Of a stretch of DNA of 64,000 bases, positions 18,977 to 28,362 are shown piece after piece. Under the pieces are notes generated by a model that was not told the origin of the DNA, did not search any database, and saw only the letters and a program-made list of their open reading frames with translations. Made by a program: the position numbers and the translations under genes. This DNA comes from PCC-10605 sp964409355 (lineage in GTDB: Bacteria; Cyanobacteriota; Cyanobacteriia; Cyanobacteriales; Cyanobacteriaceae): positions 19,426 through 83,425 of the forward strand of contig CAYPDC010000001.1 in assembly GCA_964409355.1 (NCBI GenBank), given 5' to 3'. How positions within the stretch are numbered: the first letter of the stretch is position 1; the number at the start of each line of letters is the position of its first letter.

Positions 18977-19396
18977 ATGGAAGAACTATTAATACTACGT
19001 CAATATATAGAAGAAAAAAACTACGATCGAGCCTTAGAATTGGTAGCTGAATTAGAGGAAATGTCAAAGGAAGATAAACTTAACAAAATTTTCAGTTACG
19101 CTGTCATTTTATTGCTACATTTAATTAAACAAGAAGCAGAAAAAAGAACTACTCGCGCTTGGGATTTTTCTATTTATAACTCCATCAAAGAAATTAAAAA
19201 GATTAATAAAAGGCGTAAATCAGGAGGATATTATGCCACCGAGGAAGAATTAAAAGAAATACTTGCGGATGCTTTTGATACAGCCATTAGAAAAGCATCT
19301 CTTGAAGCCTTTGAAGGTAAATATAATCCCGAAGAGTTAATGCTCAAAATAGACTATGATAGTATTCAATCTTCAGCTTTAAAATCGATTTGTTGA
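18977..19396 (+). CDS. DUF29-like protein
   Basis: 139 residues, helical and strongly charged. The AVILLLHLIKQEAEKRTTRAW block and the later EEELKEILADAFDTAIRKAS resemble the cyanobacterial DUF29 family, whose members often occur in several copies near repeats and toxin-like genes. A second DUF29 protein is at 21848-22330. Function is unknown. A decayed coding remnant follows at about 19400-19605. Confidence 0.6.
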   Translation: MEELLILRQYIEEKNYDRALELVAELEEMSKEDKLNKIFSYAVILLLHLIKQEAEKRTTRAWDFSIYNSIKEIKKINKRRKSGGYYATEEELKEILADAFDTAIRKASLEAFEGKYNPEELMLKIDYDSIQSSALKSIC

Positions 19397-19399
19397 CGA

Positions 19400-19605
19400 A
19401 TAGAACAAACTTATTTCAACACGATCATTTTCCAATTCCTCCACGACGAATTTGCTAAAGAATATATCCCCGAATTTATGGATTATTAGACAAACTAGAA
19501 ACTGTGCCTCTTTTAAGGCAGTTAGGTATGACTGTAGAAGAAATTGCCACTCGTTTGAATCTACCCCTTGATGATGTTATTAAAGCCTCTAACTCTCAAT
19601 CCTAA
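19400..19605 (+). pseudogene. Decayed C-terminal remnant, possibly Rpn/PD-(D/E)XK transposase-type
   Basis: No long frame is open, but conceptual reading with frame changes gives KEYIPEFMDY, then LETVPLLRQLGMTVEEIATRL and NLPLDDVIKAS, ending at a TAA. The second part resembles the C-terminal helix-turn-helix-like tail of Rpn-type recombination-promoting nucleases. The rest of the 19397-19904 gap holds a one-ended MITE copy near 19765 and a GGGTTGAAC palindrome near 19846. The call is tentative. Confidence 0.35.
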
Positions 19606-19904
19606 TACTAAATAGGTGCGATCGCACCTATAATTCAAATTCTTCCCTTACGAAGGGGGGTTAGGGTAGGGTGTTTAAAATAGACTAAATATATCAATAT
19701 ATTTTCATGCACTTTTTAAAATAACGATCAATATATAAGCCTTGAATATTAATACAATATCTTGATATAGTAATCAGGAATCATTTGTGAGAAATCATAA
19801 CCGCATAAAAAACGCTCTATTGTATAACAATTCTGACACCTGTAAGGGTTGAACATTGTTCAACCCCTACCACCTGATACCTGATCCCTTACCGTCTTAA
19901 TTCT

Positions 19905-20855
19905 TCACTTCAGGGGGATAAACATTTTTGTATCTTCAACATATTGCCAAGGAATACCATCAGGATCTCGGCTTCGACTCCACAAACCAAAGTCTCGATC
20001 GCTCTTTCGTTTACCTACTGTACTTGGATGTACTTCTAGCCGTTTAGCTAAGTCACTTTGATTAAGACTCATGGTATCTTCTTCTTGATTTGCCTCCGAG
20101 GTAACTTCTTCCACGGGAGGAGGAGGGGGTGAAGTGGAAGAAATCGTTTCCACGGAAGGAGGATTTTGCCTTTTTGGAGGAGTGACGTTGACAGATTCAA
20201 CTTTCTCCGATGATGGTTTTTTCGTTTCTGGGGGAGTAATGTTGACAGACTCAACTTTCTTCGATGGTGGTTTTTCCGTTTCTGGGGGAGTAATGTTGAC
20301 AGACTCAACTTTCTCCGATGGTGGTTTTTTCGTTTCTGGGGAAGTAACGGTGACAGACTCAACTTTCTCCAATGGAGAAGAAGCCAGAGAAATACTTGCC
20401 GAAGATGAAGCGCTTTGAAGGGATGCTGTGTTAATATCCTCATCAATATCACTGTCGTCAGGTTCACTATCATCAAGAATACTACCTAAAGTACTTGCTG
20501 TTAAGAAATAGTAAACGATACCTTTATCATCATACAATCTTTTGACTGCACCATATTCTTCCGCTTTTTGATCTAAATACCAACGAGCAGTTTTTGGTTT
20601 TAATTCGGTTTTGTTGGTAAGATCAAGGACAGTCAAGCAACCTTGATGCGCTTGTATTAATTGATTGAAATAAGGATCGATTTCTTCTGATAATTGTTGC
20701 AATCGGATTCTTTCCCAAATTTTCAAACCCAAAGCAAATACGAATATCGCTATTAATAAGGGCCAAGCAACAAATACAATAATGATGATGAAAGCTAAAG
20801 GCAGTAATACCAATGGAATACTGTTAGCACCACTATCTATTACTTTTCCATTCAT
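19905..20855 (-). CDS. Membrane-anchored protein with tandem repeats and C-terminal helix-turn-helix-like domain
   Basis: 316 residues that I do not recognise as a named family. Residues 14-42 are strongly hydrophobic (one or two helices). Residues 53-118 look like a winged-helix domain (LTVLDLTNKTELKPKTARWY). Residues about 158-235 are four imperfect copies of an 18-residue unit, EKVESVNITPPETKKPPS, encoded by 54-bp DNA repeats. After a Pro-rich stretch, residues 265-316 form a second DNA-binding-like domain (LNQSDLAKRLEVHPSTVGKRK) and end in WQYVEDTKMFIPLK. The design suggests a membrane-tethered sensor or DNA-binding adaptor, but no function is assigned. Confidence 0.6.
   Translation of the reverse strand: MNGKVIDSGANSIPLVLLPLAFIIIIVFVAWPLLIAIFVFALGLKIWERIRLQQLSEEIDPYFNQLIQAHQGCLTVLDLTNKTELKPKTARWYLDQKAEEYGAVKRLYDDKGIVYYFLTASTLGSILDDSEPDDSDIDEDINTASLQSASSSASISLASSPLEKVESVTVTSPETKKPPSEKVESVNITPPETEKPPSKKVESVNITPPETKKPSSEKVESVNVTPPKRQNPPSVETISSTSPPPPPVEEVTSEANQEEDTMSLNQSDLAKRLEVHPSTVGKRKSDRDFGLWSRSRDPDGIPWQYVEDTKMFIPLK
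20159..20380. repeat. 54-bp tandem repeat within a coding region
   Basis: Four units built on GTGACAGACTCAACTTTCTC, CGATGGTGGTTTTT, CGTTTCTGGGGGAGTAA, in frame with the gene on the minus strand. Units differ by a few bases. Copy number is likely to vary between strains. Confidence 0.85.
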
Positions 20856-21074
20856 AGTGTTAAGTGGTTAAATGAATAACAGACCTATAATTACTTTTTT
20901 TTAGCTAGGTCTAAATACTTGGATCATTATAAGTTAAAACTATTGAAAATTCAAAATAAACTCAGATTTTGTGTTTTAATAATTTAAGATGTGGAGAATT
21001 GTGGGATGAGGGGAGAGGGGGAGAGGGGTGAAATTTATTCTACATTCTTAATTTTTAATTCTTAATTCTTTTCT

Positions 21075-21851
21075 ATGCACTTGACCATCGGTTGGCTTTA
21101 TCCTAAATTAATGAGTACCTACGGCGATCGTGGCAATGTGATCTGTTTACAAAGACGTTGTCAATGGCGCAATCTAGATGTGTCTATTTTACCCCTTGAT
21201 CAGGAGAGTGCGATCGCATCTTTTCGGGAATTTGATGTCGTAGTCGGTGGGGGGGCGCAAGATAGACAGCAGGAAATCGTGATGCGTGACTTACAGGGAG
21301 AAAAAGCAGAGATTCTCAAGGAAAAATTAACCTCTGGCACTCCGGGGGTGTTTACCTGTGGTTCACCACAATTATTAGGGAAATATTACGAACCTGCTCA
21401 GGGGCAAAGAATTGAGGGTTTAGGTATATTAGACTTGGTAACGAAACATCCGGGGATAAATATGCCTCGTTGCATTGGTAATGTGGCGTTTGATATTGTT
21501 GCCTCTCCTCTAGCGGAAGACTTAAAGGAAATGTTAGGGGAAGTGCCTACGGTTGTTGGTTTCGAGAATCACGGTGGCAGAACTTATTTAGGGGATGTTT
21601 CCCCTTTAGGTAAGGTTGTCAGTGGTTATGGTAACAATGGGGAAGATGGTTACGAAGGTGCATTCTATCAAAGCGCGATCGCAACCTATGCCCATGGGCC
21701 ACTTTTACCGAAAAACCCCTTTCTAGCGGATTGGTTAATCAAAAGCGCGATCGAACTCAAATACGGAGAGAAAATAAATCTTACCCCATTAGATGACAGT
21801 TTAGCGGACAACGGACGAAAAATGATGTTAAAAAGAATGGTAAACCCTTAA
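21075..21851 (+). CDS. gatD: GatD-type glutamine amidotransferase (lipid II isoglutaminyl synthase subunit)
   Basis: 258 residues of class-I (triad) glutaminase fold. C95 in GVFTCGSPQLLG is the likely nucleophile and H207 in ATYAHGPLLP the partner. GWLYPKLMSTYGDRGN at the N terminus and GFENHGGRTYLG are typical of GatD, which feeds ammonia to the Mur-ligase-like MurT to amidate the stem-peptide glutamate of lipid II. No murT lies next to it here. A cobyric-acid-synthase-like role is the alternative, but size and motifs favour GatD. Confidence 0.82.
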   Translation: MHLTIGWLYPKLMSTYGDRGNVICLQRRCQWRNLDVSILPLDQESAIASFREFDVVVGGGAQDRQQEIVMRDLQGEKAEILKEKLTSGTPGVFTCGSPQLLGKYYEPAQGQRIEGLGILDLVTKHPGINMPRCIGNVAFDIVASPLAEDLKEMLGEVPTVVGFENHGGRTYLGDVSPLGKVVSGYGNNGEDGYEGAFYQSAIATYAHGPLLPKNPFLADWLIKSAIELKYGEKINLTPLDDSLADNGRKMMLKRMVNP

Positions 21852-22330
21852 AATCGCTGTACTTGTAGGTTAATATTATGAGGAAACCAATTTTCATTTA
21901 ATAATTGTTCTAAAGTATAAGGACATTGATTAGGAAAAATACTTTTATTTAAACCCGTTTTAATTACTACATATTTAACGGATTTGTGATAAAGATTATG
22001 CCTTTCTTTCTCAATGTGTTTCCTTAAATTAGTCGTCATATCTGTTTCTAACTCATCACGAAAATTAGTAATCTCCGAAGCCCAATGACGATGATTAATT
22101 TTTTCAGAATCCCAATATTCAATTAATAACAAATGAACAATAATTTGTTTTAAATAACTTTCTCCACTACGTTTAATGTCTCTAACCAAATTTTCTAATA
22201 CCTCCGTCAAAGTCTCTAAATCTAAAGCCGTCAAATTCCTGTTTTTTATTTGTTTCAATGTTGCTTCGTACCATGCCAAATAATCTTCGTTATATAAATC
22301 TTTCAAACTAATCTTCTCTAAAGATTGCAT
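21848..22330 (-). CDS. DUF29 family protein
   Basis: 160 residues with the full DUF29 pattern: YNEDYLAWYEATLKQIKNRN at the N terminus, DLETLTEVLENLVRDIKRSG, then IVHLLLIEYWDSEKINHRHW. Function is unknown. The stop overlaps the end of gatD by 4 bp, in convergent orientation. The first DUF29-like gene is at 18977-19396. Confidence 0.85.
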   Translation of the reverse strand: MQSLEKISLKDLYNEDYLAWYEATLKQIKNRNLTALDLETLTEVLENLVRDIKRSGESYLKQIIVHLLLIEYWDSEKINHRHWASEITNFRDELETDMTTNLRKHIEKERHNLYHKSVKYVVIKTGLNKSIFPNQCPYTLEQLLNENWFPHNINLQVQRF

Positions 22331-22485
22331 AATATTTTTTCTCCCACGACTATCATTTTTTCCCAGATTTTAACACAAACGCCAAAAAGCACATCCTATA
22401 GCAATCGGAAATCAGTCATGAGAATTAGATCCTCCCTAACTTCATTAGGGTTTTTTCACTCGTCGGTATCAAAACGCTTATGTTT

Positions 22486-22580
22486 GGGAAGGGGGGATTT
22501 TTTCTATTAATTAATTGATTAATAGTTAAAAATTTCTATATCTGGCACTATCTGTTAGTTTTAAAAATTGACATTTTCAT
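22486..22580 (+). repeat. Dispersed ~100-bp repeat, copy C
   Basis: AAGGGGGGATTTTTTCT, TTGATTAATAGTTAAAAA, TCTGGCACTATCTGTTAG, AAATTGACATTTTC, as in copies A and B. It ends about 10 bp before the mutS2 stop. A one-ended TATAGCAATC MITE copy sits just before it, near 22397. Confidence 0.75.
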
Positions 22581-22589
22581 CCCTTGTTT

Positions 22590-25001
22590 TTAAGTTAAAT
22601 AAGCTACTGTAACTCCTGCACCCCCTTCTTTTTGGGGGGCCAATTCATAATGACTCACTTGGGGATGACGATCTAAAAATTCGTGTACTCCTTGCCGTAG
22701 GCTTCCTGTGCCTTTACCGTGTACAATCCACACTGTACCCATATCCGTAGCAGATGCGATCGCCCTTTCTAAAATAGGATAAGCTAAATGTACTCTTTTG
22801 CCCCGAATATCCACACTATTACGGGAAGTGCGTATGGCTGTAGGAGGGGTTTTTGTCTCGGTTTTGACGGGATTTTTCGCAGGAGTAACAGGAGGTTTTT
22901 CCTTCACGGGAGTTTCGGGTTTTTCCCACCGTTTACCGTCAAGGGATTCTAAATCAGAGAAGGGGATAAGCATTTTCATTAAGCCAAAACGGGCGCTAAT
23001 TTGCTCATTACTGTCATCTACCCCTAACACTTCTGCCACTTGCCCGATACTCAAAATTCTCACCCTTTCTCCCACTTTTGGTTTATAACTAGATTTAGGC
23101 TTACTTTTCTGAATCGGAGTTAAGAAGCGATCGCCAATTTTCCCTAAATTTTCCGTGGCTTGGTGGGCATCTTGGGCAGTGGGGCTACCTTTTTGCTTTA
23201 ATCCCTTAATAACTTGGTTAATTTGGCTTTTAGCGTCTAATAGGAGCTTTTGTACTTCTTGTTCTTGTTCTTTCTTTAAATCTCTCTCCCTTGCTTGTAA
23301 AGAGATAGCTTTTTCTTCTACCTGTTGATAGAATAACTCGGTTTTGGTTAACAACTCTTGTGCCTGATGATGCTTGTTTTCTTGCTCTTTTCTCTGTTTT
23401 TCTAAGGCAGAAATTAACTCATTCACATCGGCAGAAAAACCTCCCACTAATTCCTTCGCCTCTCCAATAATCTCATCATTTAACCCCAATCGTTGGGCAA
23501 TGGTAATGGCATTAGAACGCCCCGGAATGCCCCATAATAAACGATAGGTAGGCTGTAAACTCACGTCATCAAATTCTACCGAAGCATTCTCAAAACGAGA
23601 GTCGCTATATTTGAGACTTTTTAATTCTCCATAATGGGTAGTGGCAATGGTTAAAAGGTTATTACTAGCTAAATATTTCAAAATGGAAATTGCGATCGCA
23701 GTTCCTTCATTGGGATCTGTACCTGCTCCAACTTCATCCAACAATACTAAAGAATTGCCCTCTTGAATTTCGTCTAAAATGCGGATAATACGGCGAATAT
23801 GCCCCGAAAAAGTGGATAAACTTTGTTGTAATGACTGCTCATCCCCAATATCTGCTAAAACACTATTAAACCAAGGGATTCTCGCCGGGGATTTAGCAGG
23901 AATGAATAAGCCGACTTTTGCCATTAACGCCACCATACCAATGGTTTTCAGGGTGACGGTTTTACCCCCTGTATTAGGTCCTGTAATGGCTACAACTCTT
24001 GTTTCTGGAGAGATACGCACATCAATGGGAATGACGGCATTGCCTTCTTCTTGCCTTTCTTGCCACACTAATAGAGGATGTCTCACCTGTCTTAAAGTGA
24101 TGCTTTCTCCATCGGCAAAATCCACAAATTCGGGGGGATAAGCGTCTAACCATAAACTATATCTTGCCTTTGCGGTAGCTAAATCCAAAGTAGTTGCTAC
24201 AGCCAATAATTTTTCTAAATCTTGCCAATTTTCGGCTACTTTCTCTGATAATGCCCTTAATATCTTTTCTTCTTCTCTTTTCTCTTGATTACGGCTAGTT
24301 TGTAGCTTATTCCCTAATTCTACCACTGCTTTTGGTTCAACGTATAAAGTTGATCCCGTACTTGAGGTATCATGGACAATACCAGTAATTATACCACTAT
24401 GATCCGCTTTCACTGGCAACACGAAGCGATCGCCCCTTTGAGTGATGACTAATTCTTGTAAAGCATTGCCATAACGTTGAATAATACCTTGCAAAGTTTG
24501 TTGAATTTTACTGCGTAAGGACTTGATTTTTTGTCTAATTTCTGCTAACTGAGGACTAGCTCTTTCTGTGATGTCGCCACGATCATCTATGCAGAAGTGA
24601 ATTTCTTGCTCTAATTCGGGAAAAGTTCTAAGATTAGCTACTAATTCTTGGAGAGTAATTAAGTCATTTTTATCATCAATAATTCGTCTTAATTTACGCA
24701 CCCCAGCCAAAGTTGTCGCTAAATTGAGCAACTCCTCCCCCGACAACATACTGCCAATTTTTGCCCTTTCAATACCATCACCGACATCATGGATACCCTG
24801 AAAAGACCAATTACAGTTAATATCCGTCTCTAATGTGACAACTTCCTGAGTCTGTGCCAATAATAGCTTAGTGTGAGCAAGGGAAACGGGAATAGTTAAA
24901 TTTTGAGATGCGATCGCACCTAATTTAGTAGAAGCAAAAGTAGCAAGATGTTGACATAATCTTTGCCATTCGAGTAAATTTAAAGTCTCTTTTTCAATCA
25001 A
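22590..25001 (-). CDS. mutS2: Endonuclease MutS2
   Basis: 803 residues. The ATPase domain has Walker A GPNTGGKT, Walker B LVLLDEVGAGTDPNEGTA and ATTHYGELK, like MutS, while the N-terminal mismatch-recognition domain of MutS is absent, as in MutS2. A coiled-coil arm follows, then a KOW-like region and a C-terminal Smr nuclease domain (DIRGKRVHLAYPILERAI and HGKGTGSLRQGV). MutS2 acts on recombination intermediates or collided ribosomes depending on the species. The start is ATG, with 224 bp to the divergent purB. Confidence 0.95.
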   Translation of the reverse strand: MIEKETLNLLEWQRLCQHLATFASTKLGAIASQNLTIPVSLAHTKLLLAQTQEVVTLETDINCNWSFQGIHDVGDGIERAKIGSMLSGEELLNLATTLAGVRKLRRIIDDKNDLITLQELVANLRTFPELEQEIHFCIDDRGDITERASPQLAEIRQKIKSLRSKIQQTLQGIIQRYGNALQELVITQRGDRFVLPVKADHSGIITGIVHDTSSTGSTLYVEPKAVVELGNKLQTSRNQEKREEEKILRALSEKVAENWQDLEKLLAVATTLDLATAKARYSLWLDAYPPEFVDFADGESITLRQVRHPLLVWQERQEEGNAVIPIDVRISPETRVVAITGPNTGGKTVTLKTIGMVALMAKVGLFIPAKSPARIPWFNSVLADIGDEQSLQQSLSTFSGHIRRIIRILDEIQEGNSLVLLDEVGAGTDPNEGTAIAISILKYLASNNLLTIATTHYGELKSLKYSDSRFENASVEFDDVSLQPTYRLLWGIPGRSNAITIAQRLGLNDEIIGEAKELVGGFSADVNELISALEKQRKEQENKHHQAQELLTKTELFYQQVEEKAISLQARERDLKKEQEQEVQKLLLDAKSQINQVIKGLKQKGSPTAQDAHQATENLGKIGDRFLTPIQKSKPKSSYKPKVGERVRILSIGQVAEVLGVDDSNEQISARFGLMKMLIPFSDLESLDGKRWEKPETPVKEKPPVTPAKNPVKTETKTPPTAIRTSRNSVDIRGKRVHLAYPILERAIASATDMGTVWIVHGKGTGSLRQGVHEFLDRHPQVSHYELAPQKEGGAGVTVAYLT

Positions 25002-25225
25002 GGCTTAATCAGTGACTATATTTCCAATGGGTTTAAATTAATTCTAACCTAAAGTGAGTTCAGAGTTCGGGTTTCAAAGTTTTAAGGGAAATTTGTAGAT
25101 GGGGTTAAGGTAACGAAACCCAACACTGGTAAATTTTAATTAAGAGGTGTAACAAAGATTTAATAAGGAGATTTTTTCAGGTAGAATATAACAGTTGTAT
25201 TTGCAAGAAAAATTAAATTATTGCA

Positions 25226-26521
25226 GTGATTGAACGCTATACTTTACCCGAAATGGGTGCAATTTGGACGGACGAATATCGGTTAAAAACTTGGTTACAG
25301 GTAGAGATTGCGGTATGTGAGGCACAAGCGGAGTTAGGTAGGATTCCCCCCGAAGCAGTGGAAGAAATTAAGGCGAAGGCTAATTTTGACGTTAAGCGAG
25401 TATTGGAAATTGAGGCAGAAGTTCGCCACGATGTCATCGCTTTTTTAACAAATGTTAATGAATATGTAGGAGATGCAGGAAGATATATTCATTTAGGTAT
25501 GACTAGCTCTGATATGCTTGATACCGCTCTTGCGTTACAGATGGTGGCTAGTTTGAATTTGATTCTTGAGTGTGTTGAAGAAACCATCCAAGCTATTCGT
25601 TATCAGGCACAACAACACCGTTATACTGTAATGGTAGGTCGTTCTCATGGTATTCATGCTGAACCTATTACCTTTGGTTTTAAGTTAGCAGGTTGGTTAG
25701 CAGAAATGCGTCGTCATCGCGATCGCCTCGTCAAATTACGTCAAGATGTAGCTATAGGGCAAATTTCTGGGGCTGCGGGGACTTATGCTAATATTGATCC
25801 TAAAGTAGAGGCCATCGCCTGTTCTAAATTGGGTTTACAACCCGATACTGCTTCCACTCAGGTTATATCGCGCGATCGCCACGCAGAATTTGTGCAACAG
25901 TTGGCATTATTAGCCGCCTCCTTAGAGCGTTTTTCTGTAGAAATCCGTAACTTACAACGCACTGACGTTTTAGAAGTAGAGGAGTATTTTTCTAAAGGAC
26001 AAAAAGGCTCATCGGCGATGCCCCACAAGCGTAACCCCATTCGTAGTGAAAGAATTACAGGCATGGCGAGAATAATTCGGGGAAATGCGGTAGCGGCTTT
26101 GGAAAACGTAGCTTTATGGCATGAAAGAGACATTTCCCATAGTTCTGTTGAAAGAGTAATTCTCCCAGATTCTTGTATTTTAACCCACTTTATGCTCAAA
26201 GAAACCACCAATCTTGTACAAAATCTCTTGGTTTATCCAGAGAATATGGCAAGAAATATGAATGTTTATGGTGGGGTGATTTTCTCGCAAAAAGTGCTTT
26301 TAGCCTTAGTTGGTAAAGGAATGAGTCGAGAAGATGCTTACCGTGTGGTGCAGGGATGCGCCCATCAAGCATGGAATACCCAAGACGGTAATTTTCGAGG
26401 CTTAATCGAAAATAATCAAGAAGTTAGTGAATTGTTAAATCAGGAAGAAATAGCCATTTGTTTTGATCCCCAACAACACTTAGCAAATCTTGACGTTATC
26501 TACGAAAGACTAGGAATATAA
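25226..26521 (+). CDS. purB: Adenylosuccinate lyase
   Basis: 431 residues. PurB cleaves SAICAR and adenylosuccinate, releasing fumarate, in purine synthesis. The fumarase-superfamily signature GSSAMPHKRNPI is intact, with TSSDMLDTALALQM and VGRSHGIHAEPITFG carrying the catalytic His. The start is GTG 25226, which gives the family N terminus IERYTLPEMGAIWTDEYR, and no ATG lies at an equivalent place. A purine-rich AAGGAG at about 25165 is too far upstream to be the RBS, so the true RBS is weak. Confidence 0.97.
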   Translation: MIERYTLPEMGAIWTDEYRLKTWLQVEIAVCEAQAELGRIPPEAVEEIKAKANFDVKRVLEIEAEVRHDVIAFLTNVNEYVGDAGRYIHLGMTSSDMLDTALALQMVASLNLILECVEETIQAIRYQAQQHRYTVMVGRSHGIHAEPITFGFKLAGWLAEMRRHRDRLVKLRQDVAIGQISGAAGTYANIDPKVEAIACSKLGLQPDTASTQVISRDRHAEFVQQLALLAASLERFSVEIRNLQRTDVLEVEEYFSKGQKGSSAMPHKRNPIRSERITGMARIIRGNAVAALENVALWHERDISHSSVERVILPDSCILTHFMLKETTNLVQNLLVYPENMARNMNVYGGVIFSQKVLLALVGKGMSREDAYRVVQGCAHQAWNTQDGNFRGLIENNQEVSELLNQEEIAICFDPQQHLANLDVIYERLGI

Positions 26522-26634
26522 TAGGAAATGAAGAATGAAGAATAAAAAATTAAGAAACTCCCTACTCATTCTCATTACTTCCAAATACCTTAATCCTTGA
26601 AAATACCCTAACACCAATTTAGGAGAGTTTGATC

Positions 26635-26745
26635 GTGGCACAAAGAGAAAAAAACGAAATTCCTATCTCCCCGGAAAATGCCTTTTTAATCATTTTCCTT
26701 CTGATTCTCATTCCCCTACTGCTGACAGGCTTTTTGTCTCAATAA
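26635..26745 (+). CDS. Small 36-residue single-helix membrane protein
   Basis: A GTG start at 26635 has AGGAG (26622-26626) about 8 bp upstream. The product has a charged N terminus (AQREKNEIPISPENA) followed by one strongly hydrophobic helix (FLIIFLLILIPLLLTGFL) and ends SQ. It resembles the general design of tiny photosystem or NDH subunits, but I do not recognise it as any of the named ones. The good RBS and clean composition make it a likely real gene. The alternative is a chance frame. Confidence 0.55.
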   Translation: MAQREKNEIPISPENAFLIIFLLILIPLLLTGFLSQ

Positions 26746-26823
26746 GCTAGTTTGCATCTAAGTTGTCTGACAAAGGTAGGTAATAGGCAACGGGAAAGTA
26801 AAGAAAAAAAATTACGTTTTTTG

Positions 26824-26852
26824 TTGACATTTCTAAAAAGGTTCGTTATATT
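26824..26852 (+). promoter_or_regulatory. Consensus sigma70-type promoter for tRNA-Glu
   Basis: TTGACA (26824-26829), an exact 17-bp spacer, then TATATT (26847-26852). The predicted start is about 26859, some 50 bp before the tRNA. Confidence 0.85.
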
Positions 26853-26907
26853 AATATATGTGCATTAAACGAGTGGAAAAAACACAAGTTAAGCAAAACA
26901 AGTCCAA

Positions 26908-26980
26908 GCCCCCATCGTCTAGAGGCCTAGGACACCTCCCTTTCACGGAGGCGACAGGGATTCGAATTCCCTTGGGGGTA
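26908..26980 (+). tRNA. tRNA-Glu (anticodon TTC)
   Basis: 73 nt. The acceptor GCCCCCA pairs with the TGGGGGT-type 3' strand with one wobble, and the discriminator is A. The anticodon arm is CCTCC-CTTTCAC-GGAGG, giving TTC. The T arm is CAGGG-ATTCGAAT-TCCCT-like. In cyanobacteria this tRNA also supplies glutamate for tetrapyrrole synthesis. CCA is not encoded. Confidence 0.96.
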
Positions 26981-27000
26981 TTTAAAATAACTGATAAGTA

Positions 27001-27029
27001 AAAAAAGAGTCTCAACGGCTCTTTTTTTT
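27001..27029 (+). terminator. Intrinsic terminator after tRNA-Glu
   Basis: AAAAAAGAG and CTCTTTTTTTT arms enclose a 9-nt loop. It is symmetrical enough to work on both strands. Confidence 0.75.
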
Positions 27030-27068
27030 GTGAGAAAATAAAATTAACTAGAGTTCGAAGTTAATATT

Positions 27069-28247
27069 ATGAAACTGCCCTCAGTAAAAGAGACTGCAAA
27101 AAAAGCCCTTGATTTATTTCGAGTGGATGAAGCCCAAATGAAAACTATCTTGGCAGAGGTGCGATCGCATCTTCCTACCACAGAAGCCCTATTGATAGGG
27201 AAACCCCAAGCAGGGAAAAGTTCGATCGTCAGGGGTTTAACGGGGGTAGGGAAAGAAATTGTCGGGCAAGGATTTCGTCCCCATACCCAACATACTGAAC
27301 GATATGCCTATCCTTCGGAAGATTTGCCTTTATTGATTTTTACCGATACAGTGGGTTTGGGAGACATCGAAAACAATACAGAAACGATTATTGGTGAATT
27401 AACCGTAGAATTAGAGCAAGAAACGAATAAAGCTCGAATTTTAATCCTTACCGTTAAAATTAACGATTTTGCCACCGATAGCCTCAAAATTACCGCCGAA
27501 AATCTCCATCAAAAATACCCTCAGATTCCCTGTTTATTGGTTGTCACTTCTTTACATGAATTATATCCCAGTCTTGAGGCTAATCATCCCGAATACCCTC
27601 CCAATTTCACGGAAATAGATCGGGCATTTACCGAAATCAAAAATACTTTTCAGGGATTATTTGATCAAGCAGTGTTAATTGATTTTACTTTAGAGGAAGA
27701 TGGCTTTAACCCCGTGTTTTATGGTTTAGAAACCTTACGAGATACCCTTGCAGATTTACTCCCCTCCGCAGAAGCAAAAACAATTCATCAACTTTTAGAT
27801 AAAACCGTTGACTCTCAATTAGGAAACCTTTATCGAGACGTGGCTAGACGCTATATTTTAGCCTTTACCATCATGGCAGGTACTACTGCCGCCGTACCGA
27901 TGCCCTTTGCCACTATGCCCGTTTTAACTGCCCTAGAAGTAACAATGGTAACGGTTTTAGGTCAACTTTATGGACAACAAATTACTCTTTCTCAAGCCGG
28001 GGGAATTTTAAGTGCGATCGCCGGGGGTTTTTTAGCTCAAGCCATTGGTAGAGAATTAATTAAATTTGTACCCGGATTTGGTTCAGTGGTAGCGGCTTCT
28101 TGGGCTAGTGCTTATACTTATGCTTTAGGGGAAGGTGCTTGTGTTTATTTTGGTGACTTAATGGGGGGTAAAAAACCTAATCCCCATCAAATCAAAGAGG
28201 TGATGAAGGATGCTTTTAACGTGAATGTCAAAAGAAGTTTCCACTAA
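27069..28247 (+). CDS. GTPase with C-terminal DUF697
   Basis: 392 residues. The P-loop is GKPQAGKSS (about 43-51), switch II/G3 is DTVGLGD, and the G4 position reads VVTSLHEL rather than NKxD, so base specificity may be altered. Residues from about 255 form a hydrophobic C-terminal domain (MAGTTAAVPMPFATMPVLTA) typical of DUF697, with membrane-inserting helices. Related proteins are dynamin/YcjF-like and act at membranes. The exact role is unknown. The gene stands alone after tRNA-Glu. Confidence 0.82.
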   Translation: MKLPSVKETAKKALDLFRVDEAQMKTILAEVRSHLPTTEALLIGKPQAGKSSIVRGLTGVGKEIVGQGFRPHTQHTERYAYPSEDLPLLIFTDTVGLGDIENNTETIIGELTVELEQETNKARILILTVKINDFATDSLKITAENLHQKYPQIPCLLVVTSLHELYPSLEANHPEYPPNFTEIDRAFTEIKNTFQGLFDQAVLIDFTLEEDGFNPVFYGLETLRDTLADLLPSAEAKTIHQLLDKTVDSQLGNLYRDVARRYILAFTIMAGTTAAVPMPFATMPVLTALEVTMVTVLGQLYGQQITLSQAGGILSAIAGGFLAQAIGRELIKFVPGFGSVVAASWASAYTYALGEGACVYFGDLMGGKKPNPHQIKEVMKDAFNVNVKRSFH

Positions 28248-28362
28248 TAGGTTGTGAAGTTGTTGAAATGAAAAAAAATGGTGTGAGATTTTTGGCAGAT
28301 TCTATAATGAACTCAATACAGTCAGAATATTGGTCAACTTATCTTGAAATGTGAGCGTAAGA

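Noticed and set aside
20134..20418. Open frame on + across the 54-bp repeats
   Set aside because: It is antisense to the repeat region of the minus-strand gene. Repeats keep several frames open, and it has no RBS or domain.
20069..20476. Second minus-strand frame with KKRKNHHRRKLSLS-type repeats
   Set aside because: Frame-shifted reading of the same 54-bp repeats. Its basic low-complexity product is an artefact.
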